Shown in pieces: positions 18,945 to 30,414 of a stretch of DNA of 64,000 nucleotides. Location: positions 248,001-312,000 of the forward strand of contig CAWKOG010000014.1 of the NCBI GenBank assembly GCA_963851215.1, given 5' to 3'. The translations under genes and the position numbers were made by a program. Within the stretch, counting starts at the first letter, position 1. Every line of letters starts with the position of its first letter. The stretch is from DATKFM01 sp963851215. GTDB taxonomy: Bacteria; Pseudomonadota; Alphaproteobacteria; Dongiales; Dongiaceae. Below the pieces are notes generated by a model. The model did not search any database. It worked only from the letters and a program-made list of their open reading frames with translations, and was not told the origin of the DNA.

Positions 18945-20114
18945 GTGCCCAAAGGCAGTTATCTGTTTACCAGCAAATCCGTGTCCGAAGGCCATCCGGA
19001 CAAGGTCTGCGACCGCATCTCCGACGCCATCGTCGATACCTACCTCACCGCCGATCCCTATTCCCGCGTCGCGGTTGAGACGCTGGCTACCACCAACCGG
19101 GTGGTCCTGGCGGGTGAAGTTCGCGGACATCCGTCCATCACGCCGACTCTCATCGAGCAGGTGGTCCGCCACGCCATCAAGGACATCGGCTACGAACAGG
19201 ACGGCTTCCATTGGAACAAGGCGGTGGTGGAGAACTACATCCACAGCCAGTCGGCCGACATCGCCCAGGGCGTCGACGCCAAGGGCAACAAGGATGAGGG
19301 CGCGGGCGACCAGGGCATCATGTTCGGCTATGCTTGCCGCGAGACTGAGCGTCTCATGCCGGCGCCGATCTACTTCGCCCACAACATCCTGAAGTCATTG
19401 TCGGAAGCCCGGCATTCCGGCGCCGAGCCGGGCCTCGGCCCGGATGCGAAGAGCCAGGTCACGCTGCTGTATGAAGAGGGCAAGCCGGTGCGGGCGACCT
19501 CCGTCGTCGTGTCGACCCAGCATAGCGCCGACCTCGACCAGGAAGCAGTCCGTGAAATCGTCCGGCCTCATGTGGTGAACACCCTGCCGAAAGGCTGGAT
19601 GTGCCCGGAGCCCGAGTTCTATGTGAATCCCACCGGCCGCTTCGTCATCGGCGGCCCCGATGGCGATTCCGGCCTCACCGGCCGCAAGATCATCGTCGAC
19701 ACCTACGGCGGCGCGGCACCCCATGGCGGCGGCGCCTTCTCCGGCAAGGATCCCACCAAGGTGGACCGCTCGGCCGCCTATGCCGCGCGCTACCTGGCGA
19801 AAAACGTGGTGGCCGCCGGCTTTGCCGACCGCTGCACCATCCAGCTCGCCTACGCCATCGGCGTGTCCAAGCCATTGTCGGTCTATGTGGAAACCCACGG
19901 CACCGGCAAGCTGGCGGAGGAGCGCTTGGTGAGTTTGCTGGGCGAACTGGTGGATCTCAGCCCGCGCGGCATCCGCGAGCATCTGGGGCTGAACAAGCCG
20001 ATCTATGCCCGCACCGCCGCCTATGGCCATTTTGGCCGCGCGGCGGATGCCGATGGCGGCTTCTCCTGGGAACGCACCGATCTCGTGGACAAGCTGAAGA
20101 GCCGGCTGAACTAG
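18945..20114 (+). CDS. metK: S-adenosylmethionine synthetase
   Basis: Makes S-adenosylmethionine from methionine and ATP. The 389-residue protein is full length. It has the N-terminal SEGHPDKVCDRISDA motif, GAGDQGIMFGYA (the hexapeptide of the family) and GGGAFSGKDPTKVDRS (the phosphate-binding loop). The start is GTG 18945, preceded by GAGGTAGGGC as Shine-Dalgarno. I see no SAM riboswitch in the 81-base gap upstream. The frame is intact. Confidence 0.97.
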   Translation: MPKGSYLFTSKSVSEGHPDKVCDRISDAIVDTYLTADPYSRVAVETLATTNRVVLAGEVRGHPSITPTLIEQVVRHAIKDIGYEQDGFHWNKAVVENYIHSQSADIAQGVDAKGNKDEGAGDQGIMFGYACRETERLMPAPIYFAHNILKSLSEARHSGAEPGLGPDAKSQVTLLYEEGKPVRATSVVVSTQHSADLDQEAVREIVRPHVVNTLPKGWMCPEPEFYVNPTGRFVIGGPDGDSGLTGRKIIVDTYGGAAPHGGGAFSGKDPTKVDRSAAYAARYLAKNVVAAGFADRCTIQLAYAIGVSKPLSVYVETHGTGKLAEERLVSLLGELVDLSPRGIREHLGLNKPIYARTAAYGHFGRAADADGGFSWERTDLVDKLKSRLN

Positions 20115-20151
20115 CGGTAGCGCCGCTGATGCGGCGCCGGGGGCGCTTGCG

Positions 20152-20862
20152 ATGAGCAAACCGACGGCGGCCCCCCGGTTCGACTGGCATGGACGGCGGC
20201 AAGGCCGCAAGCTGCGGGTCGGCCGCAAGCGGCTGGTCGAGGATCTGCTGCCGCAGATCCGCTTGACGCTGCCGTCTGATGATAAACCGTTCGACCCGCG
20301 CTCTCAGTTCTCGCCGCCGCCCCCGCGGGAGCTGTGGCTGGAGATCGGCTTCGGCGCCGGCGAGCATCTGGCCGGCCAGGCGGCGCGCCACCGGGATATC
20401 GGCTTCATCGGCTGCGAAGTGTTCCTGAACGGCCTGGCCTCGGCGCTGGCCCATATCGACCGCGAAAAGCTGACCAATGTCCGGGTATTGCACGAGGATG
20501 CCCGCGGGCTGCTGCCCCGTTTGCCCGATGCAAGCCTCCAGCGGATCTACCTGCTGTTCCCCGATCCCTGGCCCAAGCGCCGCCACAAGGAGAGGCGCTT
20601 TACCGGGCGGGCCAATCTGGATGCCTTGGCCCGGGTGATGGCCGATGGTGCGGAACTGCGGATTGCTTCTGACGATGTGGGTTATATCCGCTGGACCCTG
20701 GAAAACAGCCGGCTCCATCCGGATCTCGCCTGGCTGGCCCGGCGGCCCCAGGACTGGCGCCAGCCGCCGGCCGACTGGATCGCCACCCGCTATCAGGAAA
20801 AGGCCATCAAGGCCGGCCGGAACCCCATATATCTTGCTTTTCGACGGCGTCCGCGCGCCTGA
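20152..20862 (+). CDS. trmB: tRNA (guanine-N7)-methyltransferase
   Basis: Methylates G46 in the variable loop of tRNA using S-adenosylmethionine. The 236-residue protein has EIGFGAGEHLAGQA (SAM-binding motif I) and the family signature LLFPDPWPKRRHKERRF. It follows metK by 37 bases, placing a SAM user after the SAM synthetase. The frame is intact. The stop is followed closely by the promoter of the next operon. Confidence 0.96.
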   Translation: MSKPTAAPRFDWHGRRQGRKLRVGRKRLVEDLLPQIRLTLPSDDKPFDPRSQFSPPPPRELWLEIGFGAGEHLAGQAARHRDIGFIGCEVFLNGLASALAHIDREKLTNVRVLHEDARGLLPRLPDASLQRIYLLFPDPWPKRRHKERRFTGRANLDALARVMADGAELRIASDDVGYIRWTLENSRLHPDLAWLARRPQDWRQPPADWIATRYQEKAIKAGRNPIYLAFRRRPRA

Positions 20863-20869
20863 ATTGCCC

Positions 20870-20897
20870 TTGAAGGGCCCCCACCCTTGGCTATATA
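20870..20897 (+). promoter_or_regulatory. promoter of the rimP-nusA-infB operon
   Basis: TTGAAG at 20870-20875 and TATATA at 20892-20897 are separated by 16 bases. Transcription would start near 20904, giving a leader of about 120 bases before rimP. That leader contains the terminator hairpin described next. Confidence 0.6.
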
Positions 20898-20948
20898 AAC
20901 TAAGGCAATAAATAGTCCTGCGCGGAATGTCGCGGGATGGAAAAACAA

Positions 20949-20973
20949 GGTGGGCCAGCGGCCCGCCTTTTTT
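20949..20973 (+). terminator. intrinsic terminator in the rimP leader (probable attenuator)
   Basis: GGTGGGCC (20949-20956) pairs with GGCCCGCC (20960-20967) across a three-base loop. The stem has eight pairs including one G-U and is followed by six T at 20968-20973. It lies between a good promoter and the rimP start, with no gene in between, so it is well placed to control read-through into rimP-nusA. A rimP leader class is known in bacteria; whether this one belongs to it needs a covariance model. Confidence 0.7.
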
Positions 20974-21022
20974 GTTACCCGGATTTTCCGGCCCGCAATG
21001 GCCCGCACTGATTTGGAGTGGC

Positions 21023-21524
21023 ATGACCGGCGAGAAGGCCGCTGAGATCGAACGTCTGATTGTGCCGTCCCTGGCGGCGCAGGGCTATGACGTGGTACGG
21101 GTGCTGCTGATGGGCGGCGCGCGCCATGCGACGCTGCAGATCATGATCGAGCGCGCGGACCGCATGGCTGTCTCGGTGGATGATTGCACCGCCGCCAGCC
21201 GCACCGTCTCGGCCTTGCTGGATGTGGAAGATCCGATCGCCGGCACCTACACGCTGGAGATCAGCTCGCCCGGCATCGACCGGCCGCTGGTGAAGCCGGC
21301 GGATTTCGACCGCTTCAAAGGCTATGAGGCGCGCTTCGAGTTCGCGCACGCCGATCGACGGCCGCCGCCGCTTCCGCGGCAAGCTGCTCGGCATGGCGGG
21401 CGACCAGGTGCATATCGCGACGCCCGAGGGCGAATCGAAGGTGCCCTTCCAAGAGGTTCAGCGCGCCAAGCTCGTGCTGACGGATGAATTGATCGCCGCT
21501 GCGGCGAGTGAAACGACTGGCTAG
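21023..21524 (+). CDS. rimP: ribosome maturation factor RimP (frameshifted)
   Basis: Needed for 30S subunit assembly. The N-terminal domain is clear (EIERLIVPSLAAQGYDVV; YTLEISSPGIDRPLVKPADF). After RFEF the sequence continues one base later (RTPIDGRRRFRGKLLGMAGD, then the C-terminal Sm-like fold). An extra base near 21340-21348 explains the shift. The repaired length is about 166 residues. ATG 21023 has GGAG upstream. nusA follows 15 bases after the stop, the near-universal rimP-nusA-infB order. Confidence 0.93.
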
Positions 21525-21539
21525 GTGTTGAGGACAATT

Positions 21540-23072
21540 ATGGACACGACGATTGCTGTTCCCAGGCTCGAGTTGCTTCAGGTGGCCGATGCCGTTGCGC
21601 GCGAAAAAGGCATCGAGCGCGACGAGGTGCTCGAGGCGATGGAACAGGCCATCCAGAAAGCGGGCCGCTCGAAATACGGGCCGGAGCATGACATCCGCGC
21701 CCATATCGACCGCAAGACCGGCGAGATCCGCCTGACGCGCCATCGCGAGGCGGTGGAGACCGTGGAGAACGAGGCGACGCAACTGACGCTGAAGCAGGCG
21801 CAGAAGATCGAGCCGAACATCGAGCTGGGCCAGCATGTCGTCGACGAGCTGCCGCCGATCGATTTCGGCCGCATCGCCGCGCAGACGGCGAAGCAGGTGA
21901 TCGTGCAGAAGGTGCGCGAGGCCGAGCGCAAGCGCCAGTTCGACGAGTACAAGGACCGCAAGGGCGAGATCGTCAACGGCCTGGTGAAGCGCGTCGAGTT
22001 CGGCAATGTCACCGTCGATCTGGGCCGGGCCGAAGGCCTGCTGCGCCGCGACGAATGCCTGCCGCGGGAATCCCACCGCAACGGCGACCGCGTGCGCGCC
22101 CTTATTCTCGACGTGCGCGAGGAAGCCCGCGGACCGCAGATTTTCCTGTCCCGCACCCATCCGGATTTCATGGCCAAGCTGTTCGCCCAGGAAGTGCCGG
22201 AGATCTATGACGGCATCATCGAGATCAAGTCGGTGGCCCGCGATCCCGGCAGCCGCGCCAAGATCGCCGTGATCTCCAACGACAGCGGCATCGATCCCGT
22301 CGGCGCCTGCGTCGGCATGCGCGGCAGCCGCGTCCAGGCGGTGGTCGGCGAATTGCAGGGTGAGAAGATCGACATCATTCCCTGGTCCAACGATCCCGCG
22401 ACCTTCGTGGTGAACGCGCTGGCGCCCGCCGAAGTTTCCAAGGTGGTGCTGGACGAGGAAATGCGGCGCATCGAAGTGGTGGTGCCCGACGAACAGTTGG
22501 CCCAGGCCATCGGCCGCCGCGGCCAGAATGTGCGCCTCGCCTCCATGCTCACGGGCTGGAGCATCGATGTGCTGACCGAGGCCGCGGAATCCGAGCGCCG
22601 CTCGGAGGAATTCCGCACCCGCTCGCAGATGTTCATCGATGCCCTGGATGTGGACGACGTGATCGCCCATCTGCTGGTGACCGAGGGTTTCACCAGCATC
22701 GAGGAAGTGGCGTTCGTGCCGGTGGAAGAGCTGGCGTCGATCGAAGGCTTTGACGAGGACGTGGCCAGCGAACTGCGCGACCGCGCCCGCAACTATCTGC
22801 AGGAGCAGAACGAGAAGATGAATTCCCGCCGCCGTGAACTGGGCGTCACCGACGATCTCGCAACCCTCGAAGGGCTGACCCCGGCCATGCTGGTGGCGCT
22901 CGGCGAGAATGGCGTGAAGTCCCGCGACGATCTTGCCGATCTCTCCAGCGACGAGCTGATCAACAAGAATGACGGCCTGCTGCGCGGCTTCACGCTGAGC
23001 CAGCAGGACGCCAACACCATCATCATGGCGGCCCGCGCCCATTGGTTCGCGGAGCAGGAAAAAGCGGTTTAG
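21540..23072 (+). CDS. nusA: transcription termination/antitermination protein NusA
   Basis: Binds RNA polymerase and modulates pausing, termination and antitermination. The 510-residue protein has the N-terminal polymerase-binding domain, an S1 domain (KGEIVNGLVKRVEFGNVTVD), KH domains (DPVGACVGMRGSRVQAVVGE and AIGRRGQNVRLAS) and C-terminal helix-hairpin repeats (FTSIEEVAFVPVEELASIEG). ATG 21540, MDTTIAV, preceded by GAGGACA, is the start. The frame is intact over 1.5 kb. NusA is a known regulator of its own operon in some bacteria, which fits the leader terminator upstream. Confidence 0.97.
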   Translation: MDTTIAVPRLELLQVADAVAREKGIERDEVLEAMEQAIQKAGRSKYGPEHDIRAHIDRKTGEIRLTRHREAVETVENEATQLTLKQAQKIEPNIELGQHVVDELPPIDFGRIAAQTAKQVIVQKVREAERKRQFDEYKDRKGEIVNGLVKRVEFGNVTVDLGRAEGLLRRDECLPRESHRNGDRVRALILDVREEARGPQIFLSRTHPDFMAKLFAQEVPEIYDGIIEIKSVARDPGSRAKIAVISNDSGIDPVGACVGMRGSRVQAVVGELQGEKIDIIPWSNDPATFVVNALAPAEVSKVVLDEEMRRIEVVVPDEQLAQAIGRRGQNVRLASMLTGWSIDVLTEAAESERRSEEFRTRSQMFIDALDVDDVIAHLLVTEGFTSIEEVAFVPVEELASIEGFDEDVASELRDRARNYLQEQNEKMNSRRRELGVTDDLATLEGLTPAMLVALGENGVKSRDDLADLSSDELINKNDGLLRGFTLSQQDANTIIMAARAHWFAEQEKAV

Positions 23073-23094
23073 GCGAGAGGCGCGAACGACAGGA

Positions 23095-23757
23095 ATGAGC
23101 TTGGATATGACCATGGCAGTCACGGCGGATGCGGATCTGGAGGCGCTGGTGGATACCGGCACCGGCCGGGAACGCACGTCGCCGCTGCGCCGCTGCCTGG
23201 TCAGCCGCGAGAGCCTGCCGAAGTCGCAATTGATTCGCTTCGCCGCCGACCCCGATGGCAAGGTGCTGCCCGACATCGACGGCAAGCTGCCGGGCCATGG
23301 CTTCTGGGTGCAGGCGGAGCGCAAGGCGCTGGAGCAGGCCTGCCGCCGCAATCTGTTCGCCAAGGCGGCAAAGCAGTCCCTGACCGTGCCGGCGGATACC
23401 CTGGACCTGATCGAGTCGCTGCTGCGCCGCCGCTGCCTGGATCTCATCGGCCTGGCGCGCCGCGCCGGCGCCGCCGTCGCCGGCTTCGAGAAATGCCGCG
23501 CCTGGCTGCAATCGGGCCGCGCCGGCCTGCTGCTGGCGGCGTCCGACGGTGCTGCCGACGGACGGGCGAAGATGCGGGCGCTGGCTGGAGATCTGCCTGT
23601 GGTAGACCTCTTCACCTCAGGCGAGATTTCCCAGGTCTTGAGTCACGAAAATACGATACACGCCGTGGTGGCGCCCGGCGGGTTCGCCGACAAGATTACG
23701 GCGGAGGTCGAGCGATTGAAGGGCGTCCGCCCAAGAGAATGCGTTGATGATCGGTAG
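23095..23757 (+). CDS. YlxR-family RNA-binding protein with L7Ae-like domain
   Basis: A 220-residue protein. The N-terminal YlxR (DUF448) domain shows SPLRRCLVSRESLPKSQLIR and PGHGFWVQAERKALEQA. The C-terminal half has the L7Ae/YbxF-like fold (LIGLARRAGAAVAGFEKC). Both folds bind RNA. This fused form between nusA and infB is standard in alphaproteobacteria. The precise role is not established. The infB start lies 5 bases after its stop. Confidence 0.92.
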   Translation: MSLDMTMAVTADADLEALVDTGTGRERTSPLRRCLVSRESLPKSQLIRFAADPDGKVLPDIDGKLPGHGFWVQAERKALEQACRRNLFAKAAKQSLTVPADTLDLIESLLRRRCLDLIGLARRAGAAVAGFEKCRAWLQSGRAGLLLAASDGAADGRAKMRALAGDLPVVDLFTSGEISQVLSHENTIHAVVAPGGFADKITAEVERLKGVRPRECVDDR

Positions 23758-23761
23758 GCAA

Positions 23762-26339
23762 ATGGCAACCAGTAACGAAACCGAAAAGAAACCGCTGAAG
23801 CTCACCCGTCCCGGACGGCTTGAGATCAAGAAGACCATCGACGCCGGCCAGGTGAGGCAGAGCTTCCCCCATGGCCGCTCGAAGACGGTTTCGGTCGAGG
23901 TGAAGAAGAAGCGCACCTTCGCCCCCAACGAAGGCGGCCGCATGACCGAGGTCACGGCGGAAACCACCGTCCCGGCGGAAGAGATCCTGGCGATCGAGAA
24001 CGCCATCGAAGCGCTGCATGCGCCGCATCTGACCGCCGACGAACGCGCCACCCGCGTCAAGGTGCTGGAGGACGCGAAGAAGGACGAAGAACGCCGCCGC
24101 GCCATGGAAGTGGAGAACCGGCGCAAGGCGGAGGAAGAAGCCGTCCGCCGCCAGGCCGAGGAGGCGGAAGAGCGCCGCCAGAACGAAGAGCGCGCGCGCA
24201 TCGAAGCCGAAGCGCGCAGCAAGCTGGATGCAACGGCGCCGAAAGCCAAGACCGACGGCGTGAAGGCGCCGGGCGCCAAGACAGCCGAAGTGCCGGCAAC
24301 GCTGCGTCCGGGCAAGCCGGGCAGCCGCGGCGCCGAAGTGGCTGTCGAGGAGGAAGAGGAAGAACCCGCGCGCGCCAAGCGGGCGGGCAAGCTGACGGCG
24401 GCGAAGCCGGTGCCGGCGCCCCGGCGCCTGGAACCGCGCCGCGCCGGCCGCAAGGTGACGATCTCCGAAGCGCTGGGCGATTCCGACGAAGAGCGGTCGC
24501 GCAGCCTGGCCTCGGTGCGCCGCGCCCGCGAGAAAGAAAAGCAGCGGGCGCTTGAAATGCGCGCCGATGGACAGCAGTTGAAGGTCGTGCGCGACGTGAC
24601 AGTCCCCGAAACCATTACCGTTCAGGATCTCGCCAACCGCATGGCCGAGCGCAGCGGCGATGTGATCAAGGCGCTGATGAAGATGGGCGTGATGGCGACG
24701 ATCAATCAGGTGATCGATGCCGACACGGCCGAATTGGTGGCCACGGAGTTCGGCCATCGCGTGCGCCGCGTCGCCGCCGCCGATATCGAGACCGGCATCG
24801 AAGGCACGCGCCGACGATCCCGAGAGCTTGAAGCCGCGCGCGCCGATCGTGACCGTCATGGGCCATGTGGACCATGGCAAGACGTCGCTGCTGGATGCGC
24901 TGCGCAAGACCGATGTGGCGGCCCATGAAGCCGGCGGCATCACCCAGCATATCGGCGCCTATCAGGTGAAGGCGCCATCGGGCCAGCCGATCACCTTCAT
25001 CGATACGCCGGGCCACGCCGCGTTCACCGAGATGCGCGCCCGTGGCGCCAACGTCACGGATATCGTCGTGCTGGTGGTGGCCGCGGATGACGGCATCATG
25101 GAACAGACGGTGGAGGCGATTCAGCACGCCAAGGCGGCTGAAGTGCCGATCATCGTCGCCATCAACAAGATCGACAAGCCGGACGCCAAGCCCGAGCGCG
25201 TGCGGCAGGAGCTGCTGCAGCACAGCATCGTCGCCGAGTCCATGGGCGGCGAGGTGCAGACCATCGAGGTGTCGGCCAAGGAGCGGCTGAACCTCGATAA
25301 GCTGGCGGAAGGCATCATGCTGCAGGCGGAAATCCTGGAGCTGAGGGCCAATCCGGATCGCCCGGGCAGCGGCACGGTGATCGAGGCGCGGCTGGAGCGC
25401 GGCCGCGGCGCCGTCGCCACCATCCTGATCCAGCGCGGCACCGTGCATGTCGGCGATATCTTCGTCGCCGGCACGGAATGGGGCCGCGTGCGCGCCCTGG
25501 TCAACGATCGCGGCGAAAACATCGACAGCGCCGGCCCGTCGATGCCGGTGGAAGTGCTGGGCCTGCAGGGCACGCCCCTGCCGGGCGAGCAGTTCATCGT
25601 CGTGGAGAACGAGACCAAGGCCCGCCAGGTCAGCGAATTCCGCCGCCAGAAGCAGCGGGAAACCCAGGCCAAGGCGGCATCCCGCGGCACGCTGGAGCAG
25701 ATGTTCTCGAAGATCGCCGCCGGCGAAACCAAGGAACTGGCGCTCGTCGTCAAGTCCGACGTGCAGGGCTCGCTGGAAGCCATCGTCGGCAGCCTGTCGA
25801 AGCTGAAGAACGACGAGGTCTCCGTCCGCGTGCTGCACCAGGCGGTGGGCGGCATCAACGAATCCGACGTCACGCTGGCGCGCGCGTCCGGCGCCATGAT
25901 CATCGGCTTCAATGTGCGCGCCAATCCCCAGGCCCGCGACATGGCGCGCCGCGACGGTGTCGATATCCGCTACTATTCGATCATCTATAACGTGATCGAC
26001 GACATCAATGCGGCGCTGAAGGGCATGCTGGCCCCGACCCTGCGCGAGAAGTTCATCGGCTATGCGGAGATCCGCGAGGTCTTCACCGTCACCAAGGCCG
26101 GCAAGGTGGCCGGCTGCATGGTCACCGAGGGCCTGGTCCGCCGCGGCGCCAAGGTGCGCCTGCTGCGCGACAACGTGGTCATCCACGAAGGCAGCCTGAA
26201 GACTCTGAGGCGCTTCAAGGACGAAGTGCGCGAGGTCAAGGAGGGCTTTGAATGCGGCATGGCCTTCGAGAACTACGACAACATCGAAAAAGGCGACATG
26301 ATCGAGTGCTTCGAGATGGAGCAGGTAACGGCGGCCTGA
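23762..26339 (+). CDS. infB: translation initiation factor IF-2 (frameshifted)
   Basis: GTPase that brings fMet-tRNA to the 30S subunit. The N-terminus is the alphaproteobacterial type (KKPLKLTRPGRLEIKKTI) with a charged, helical linker rich in Ala, Arg and Glu near residues 100-170. The G domain has GHVDHGKTSLLDAL (P-loop), DTPGHAAF (G3) and INKIDKPDA (G4). The frame shifts by one base near 24806-24813, between the IF2-N domain and the G domain (GTADDPESLKPRAP when the extra C is removed). The repaired length is about 858 residues. I chose ATG 23762; in-frame ATGs at 23744 and 23747 would overlap the upstream gene. Confidence 0.95.
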
Positions 26340-26400
26340 AGCCGCCGCCGCCGCTTCAGCCTCGCAGCGCCGGTCCGATCGCGCCGGACGGCCAGAGACC

Positions 26401-26841
26401 ATGAGAAAACGTCAGGGGGCTTCCGGCCGCTCTCCGCGGCAGTTGCGGGTGGGCGAGGAGCTGCGCCATGCGCTGGTGCGCATCCTGGCGCGCGGCGAAC
26501 TGCATGACCCGCTGCTGGCGGATGCCCAGGTGACGGTGACGGAGGTGCGCGTCAGCCCCGATCTGCGCGCCGCCACCGCCTTTATCACGCCCTTCGGCGG
26601 CGGCGATAGCGCGGCCCTGGTCAAGGCGCTGAACCATGCCGGCGGCTATTTCCGCGGCCAGATCGCCCGCGAGGTCGATCTCAGGATGGCGCCGACGATC
26701 CGCTTTGCCGCCGACACCAGCTTCGCGCAATCGACCCGGATCGAGGAATTGCTGCAGGATCCGCGGGTGGCGCGGGACCTGGCACCCGAGGCGGCGCCGA
26801 AGCCGGGCCGCCGCAAGGGGCCCGCGGGCGATGGCGCGTAA
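26401..26841 (+). CDS. rbfA: ribosome-binding factor A
   Basis: A 146-residue 30S assembly and cold-adaptation factor with a KH-like fold: LRVGEELRHALVRILARGEL at the start, VTEVRVSPDLRAATAFI in the core, and APTIRFAADTSFAQSTRIEE near the end. Its last 11 bases overlap the truB start at 26831. The frame is intact. Confidence 0.95.
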   Translation: MRKRQGASGRSPRQLRVGEELRHALVRILARGELHDPLLADAQVTVTEVRVSPDLRAATAFITPFGGGDSAALVKALNHAGGYFRGQIAREVDLRMAPTIRFAADTSFAQSTRIEELLQDPRVARDLAPEAAPKPGRRKGPAGDGA

Positions 26842-27758
26842 GCGCAAGGGCGACCCGGTCAGCGGCTGGCTGGTGATCGACAAGCCTGCGGGCGTGACCT
26901 CGACTCAGGCAGTCGGCAAGGTGCGGCGCATCTTCAACGCCGCCAAGGCCGGCCATGGCGGCACGCTGGATCCCCTGGCCACCGGCATCCTGCCCATCGC
27001 GCTCGGCGAGGCGACCAAGACCGATCCCCTTCATCATGGACGGCCGGAAGCGCTATCGCTTTACCGTGCGCTGGGGCGAGGCGCGGGCCACCGACGATGC
27101 CGAGGGCGCGGTCACGGCCACCAGCGACCGGCGTCCCACGGAAGCCGAAATCCTGGCCTGCCTGCCGAGCTTCATCGGCGAGATCGAGCAGGTGCCGCCG
27201 GCCTTCTCGGCCATCCATGTGGATGGCGAGCGGGCTTATGACTTGGCGCGGGCCGGCGAGACAGTTGAGCTATCGCCGCGGCGGATCACCATCCACGCCT
27301 TTCGCCTGGCTGCCATGGATGATGCCGACCATGCCACATTCGAAGTCTGTTCCGGCAAGGGCGCCTATATGCGCGCGCTGGGCCGGGACCTCGCTCTAAG
27401 CCTCGGAACTTGTGGACATATTTCGGCCCTGCGGCGGCTTGCCGTGGGTCCGTTCGAGGAGGCCCAGGCGATTTCCCTGGAATCGCTGGTAGCCCTCGGG
27501 CATAGTCCCGCCGCCTTCGGGCATTTAAGACCGGTCGAGACCGCGCTGGACGACATCCCGGCACTGGCCTTGACCGACATCGAGGCGAACAGCCTGCGCT
27601 CCGGACAACCGGTGGGATTTATCCGCCGCCAGGACGCAGGCAGGGTCAGCCACATTTCGAGCGGGACTTTGGTCTGCGCCACGGCCGGCGGAAAGCCGGT
27701 GGCGCTCGCTCGATTCGAGGCCGGTGACCTGCGCCCGGTGCGAGTCTTCAACCTTTGA
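26831..27758 (+). CDS. truB: tRNA pseudouridine(55) synthase (frameshifted)
   Basis: Forms pseudouridine 55 in the T loop of tRNA. The catalytic region GHGGTLDPLATGILPIALGE contains the nucleophilic Asp. After EATKT the sequence continues one base later with IPFIMDGRKRYRFTVRWGE. A spare G near 27023 explains the shift. A C-terminal PUA-like domain follows. The repaired length is about 309 residues. It overlaps the end of rbfA and is followed 21 bases later by rpsO. Confidence 0.95.
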
Positions 27759-27779
27759 CGTGATGGAAAGGACCTCACG

Positions 27780-28049
27780 ATGTCGATTAGCGCAGAGCGC
27801 AAGCAAGAGCTCATCAAGGAATACGCCACCAACACCAACGACACCGGCTCGCCGCAAGTGCAGATCGCCGTGCTCAGCGAGCGGATCAAGAACCTGACCG
27901 AACATCTGCAGTCGCACGAGAAGGACTATCATTCCCGCCGCGGCCTGCTGGTCATGGTCGGCCAACGGCGCCGGCTGCTCGACTATCTCAAGCGCGTCAA
28001 CGCCGGCGGCTATCAAGAAATCCTCGATCGCCTTGGTCTGCGCCGCTAG
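27780..28049 (+). CDS. rpsO: 30S ribosomal protein S15
   Basis: An 89-residue 16S rRNA-binding protein of the central platform. The signature LTEHLQSHEKDYHSRRGLL and ending LGLRR are typical. GGAAAGGA precedes the ATG by a good distance. It sits directly before pnp, a conserved pairing in which the two mRNAs are usually processed apart. Confidence 0.98.
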   Translation: MSISAERKQELIKEYATNTNDTGSPQVQIAVLSERIKNLTEHLQSHEKDYHSRRGLLVMVGQRRRLLDYLKRVNAGGYQEILDRLGLRR

Positions 28050-28072
28050 CCAGGACCAAACGAAACACGAAA

Positions 28073-28095
28073 ACGCGCGGGTTCTGCCCGCGCGT
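28073..28095 (+). terminator. hairpin after rpsO
   Basis: ACGCGCGGG (28073-28081) and CCCGCGCGT (28087-28095) form a perfect nine-pair stem with a five-base loop. No T run follows, so it is more likely an RNA-stabilising or partial terminator hairpin than a strong terminator. Confidence 0.5.
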
Positions 28096-28171
28096 GCAAC
28101 TTCACATTGCTTTCACACCGATGATCGATCGCGAACCGGCCGGCGCGATCGCAGGTCAGCCGGGCCGACGC

Positions 28172-28210
28172 AAGAAGCGGCGCGCGGAATGCGCGCAGCC
28201 GCCGCTTCTT
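28172..28210 (+). promoter_or_regulatory. long hairpin in the pnp leader
   Basis: AAGAAGCGGC (28172-28181) pairs with GCCGCTTCTT (28201-28210), enclosing a further GC-rich inner stem. It ends about 50 bases before the pnp start. Enterobacterial pnp leaders carry an RNase III-cleaved stem through which PNPase represses itself; an equivalent role here is inference. Confidence 0.5.
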
Positions 28211-28262
28211 TCGCGGGTCCGGCGAATCCCTTCCGGCCGTTACCCGAAAGGACAACTCGTCT

Positions 28263-30389
<2,127 letters not shown>

Positions 30390-30414
30390 TCCGTGCAGGA
30401 CGCAGGCAACACCG

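Noticed and set aside
21315..23615. 766-codon open frame antisense to nusA and its neighbour
   Set aside because: It covers nusA and ylxR on the other strand. Its His- and Gly-rich composition is that of a GC-driven shadow frame.
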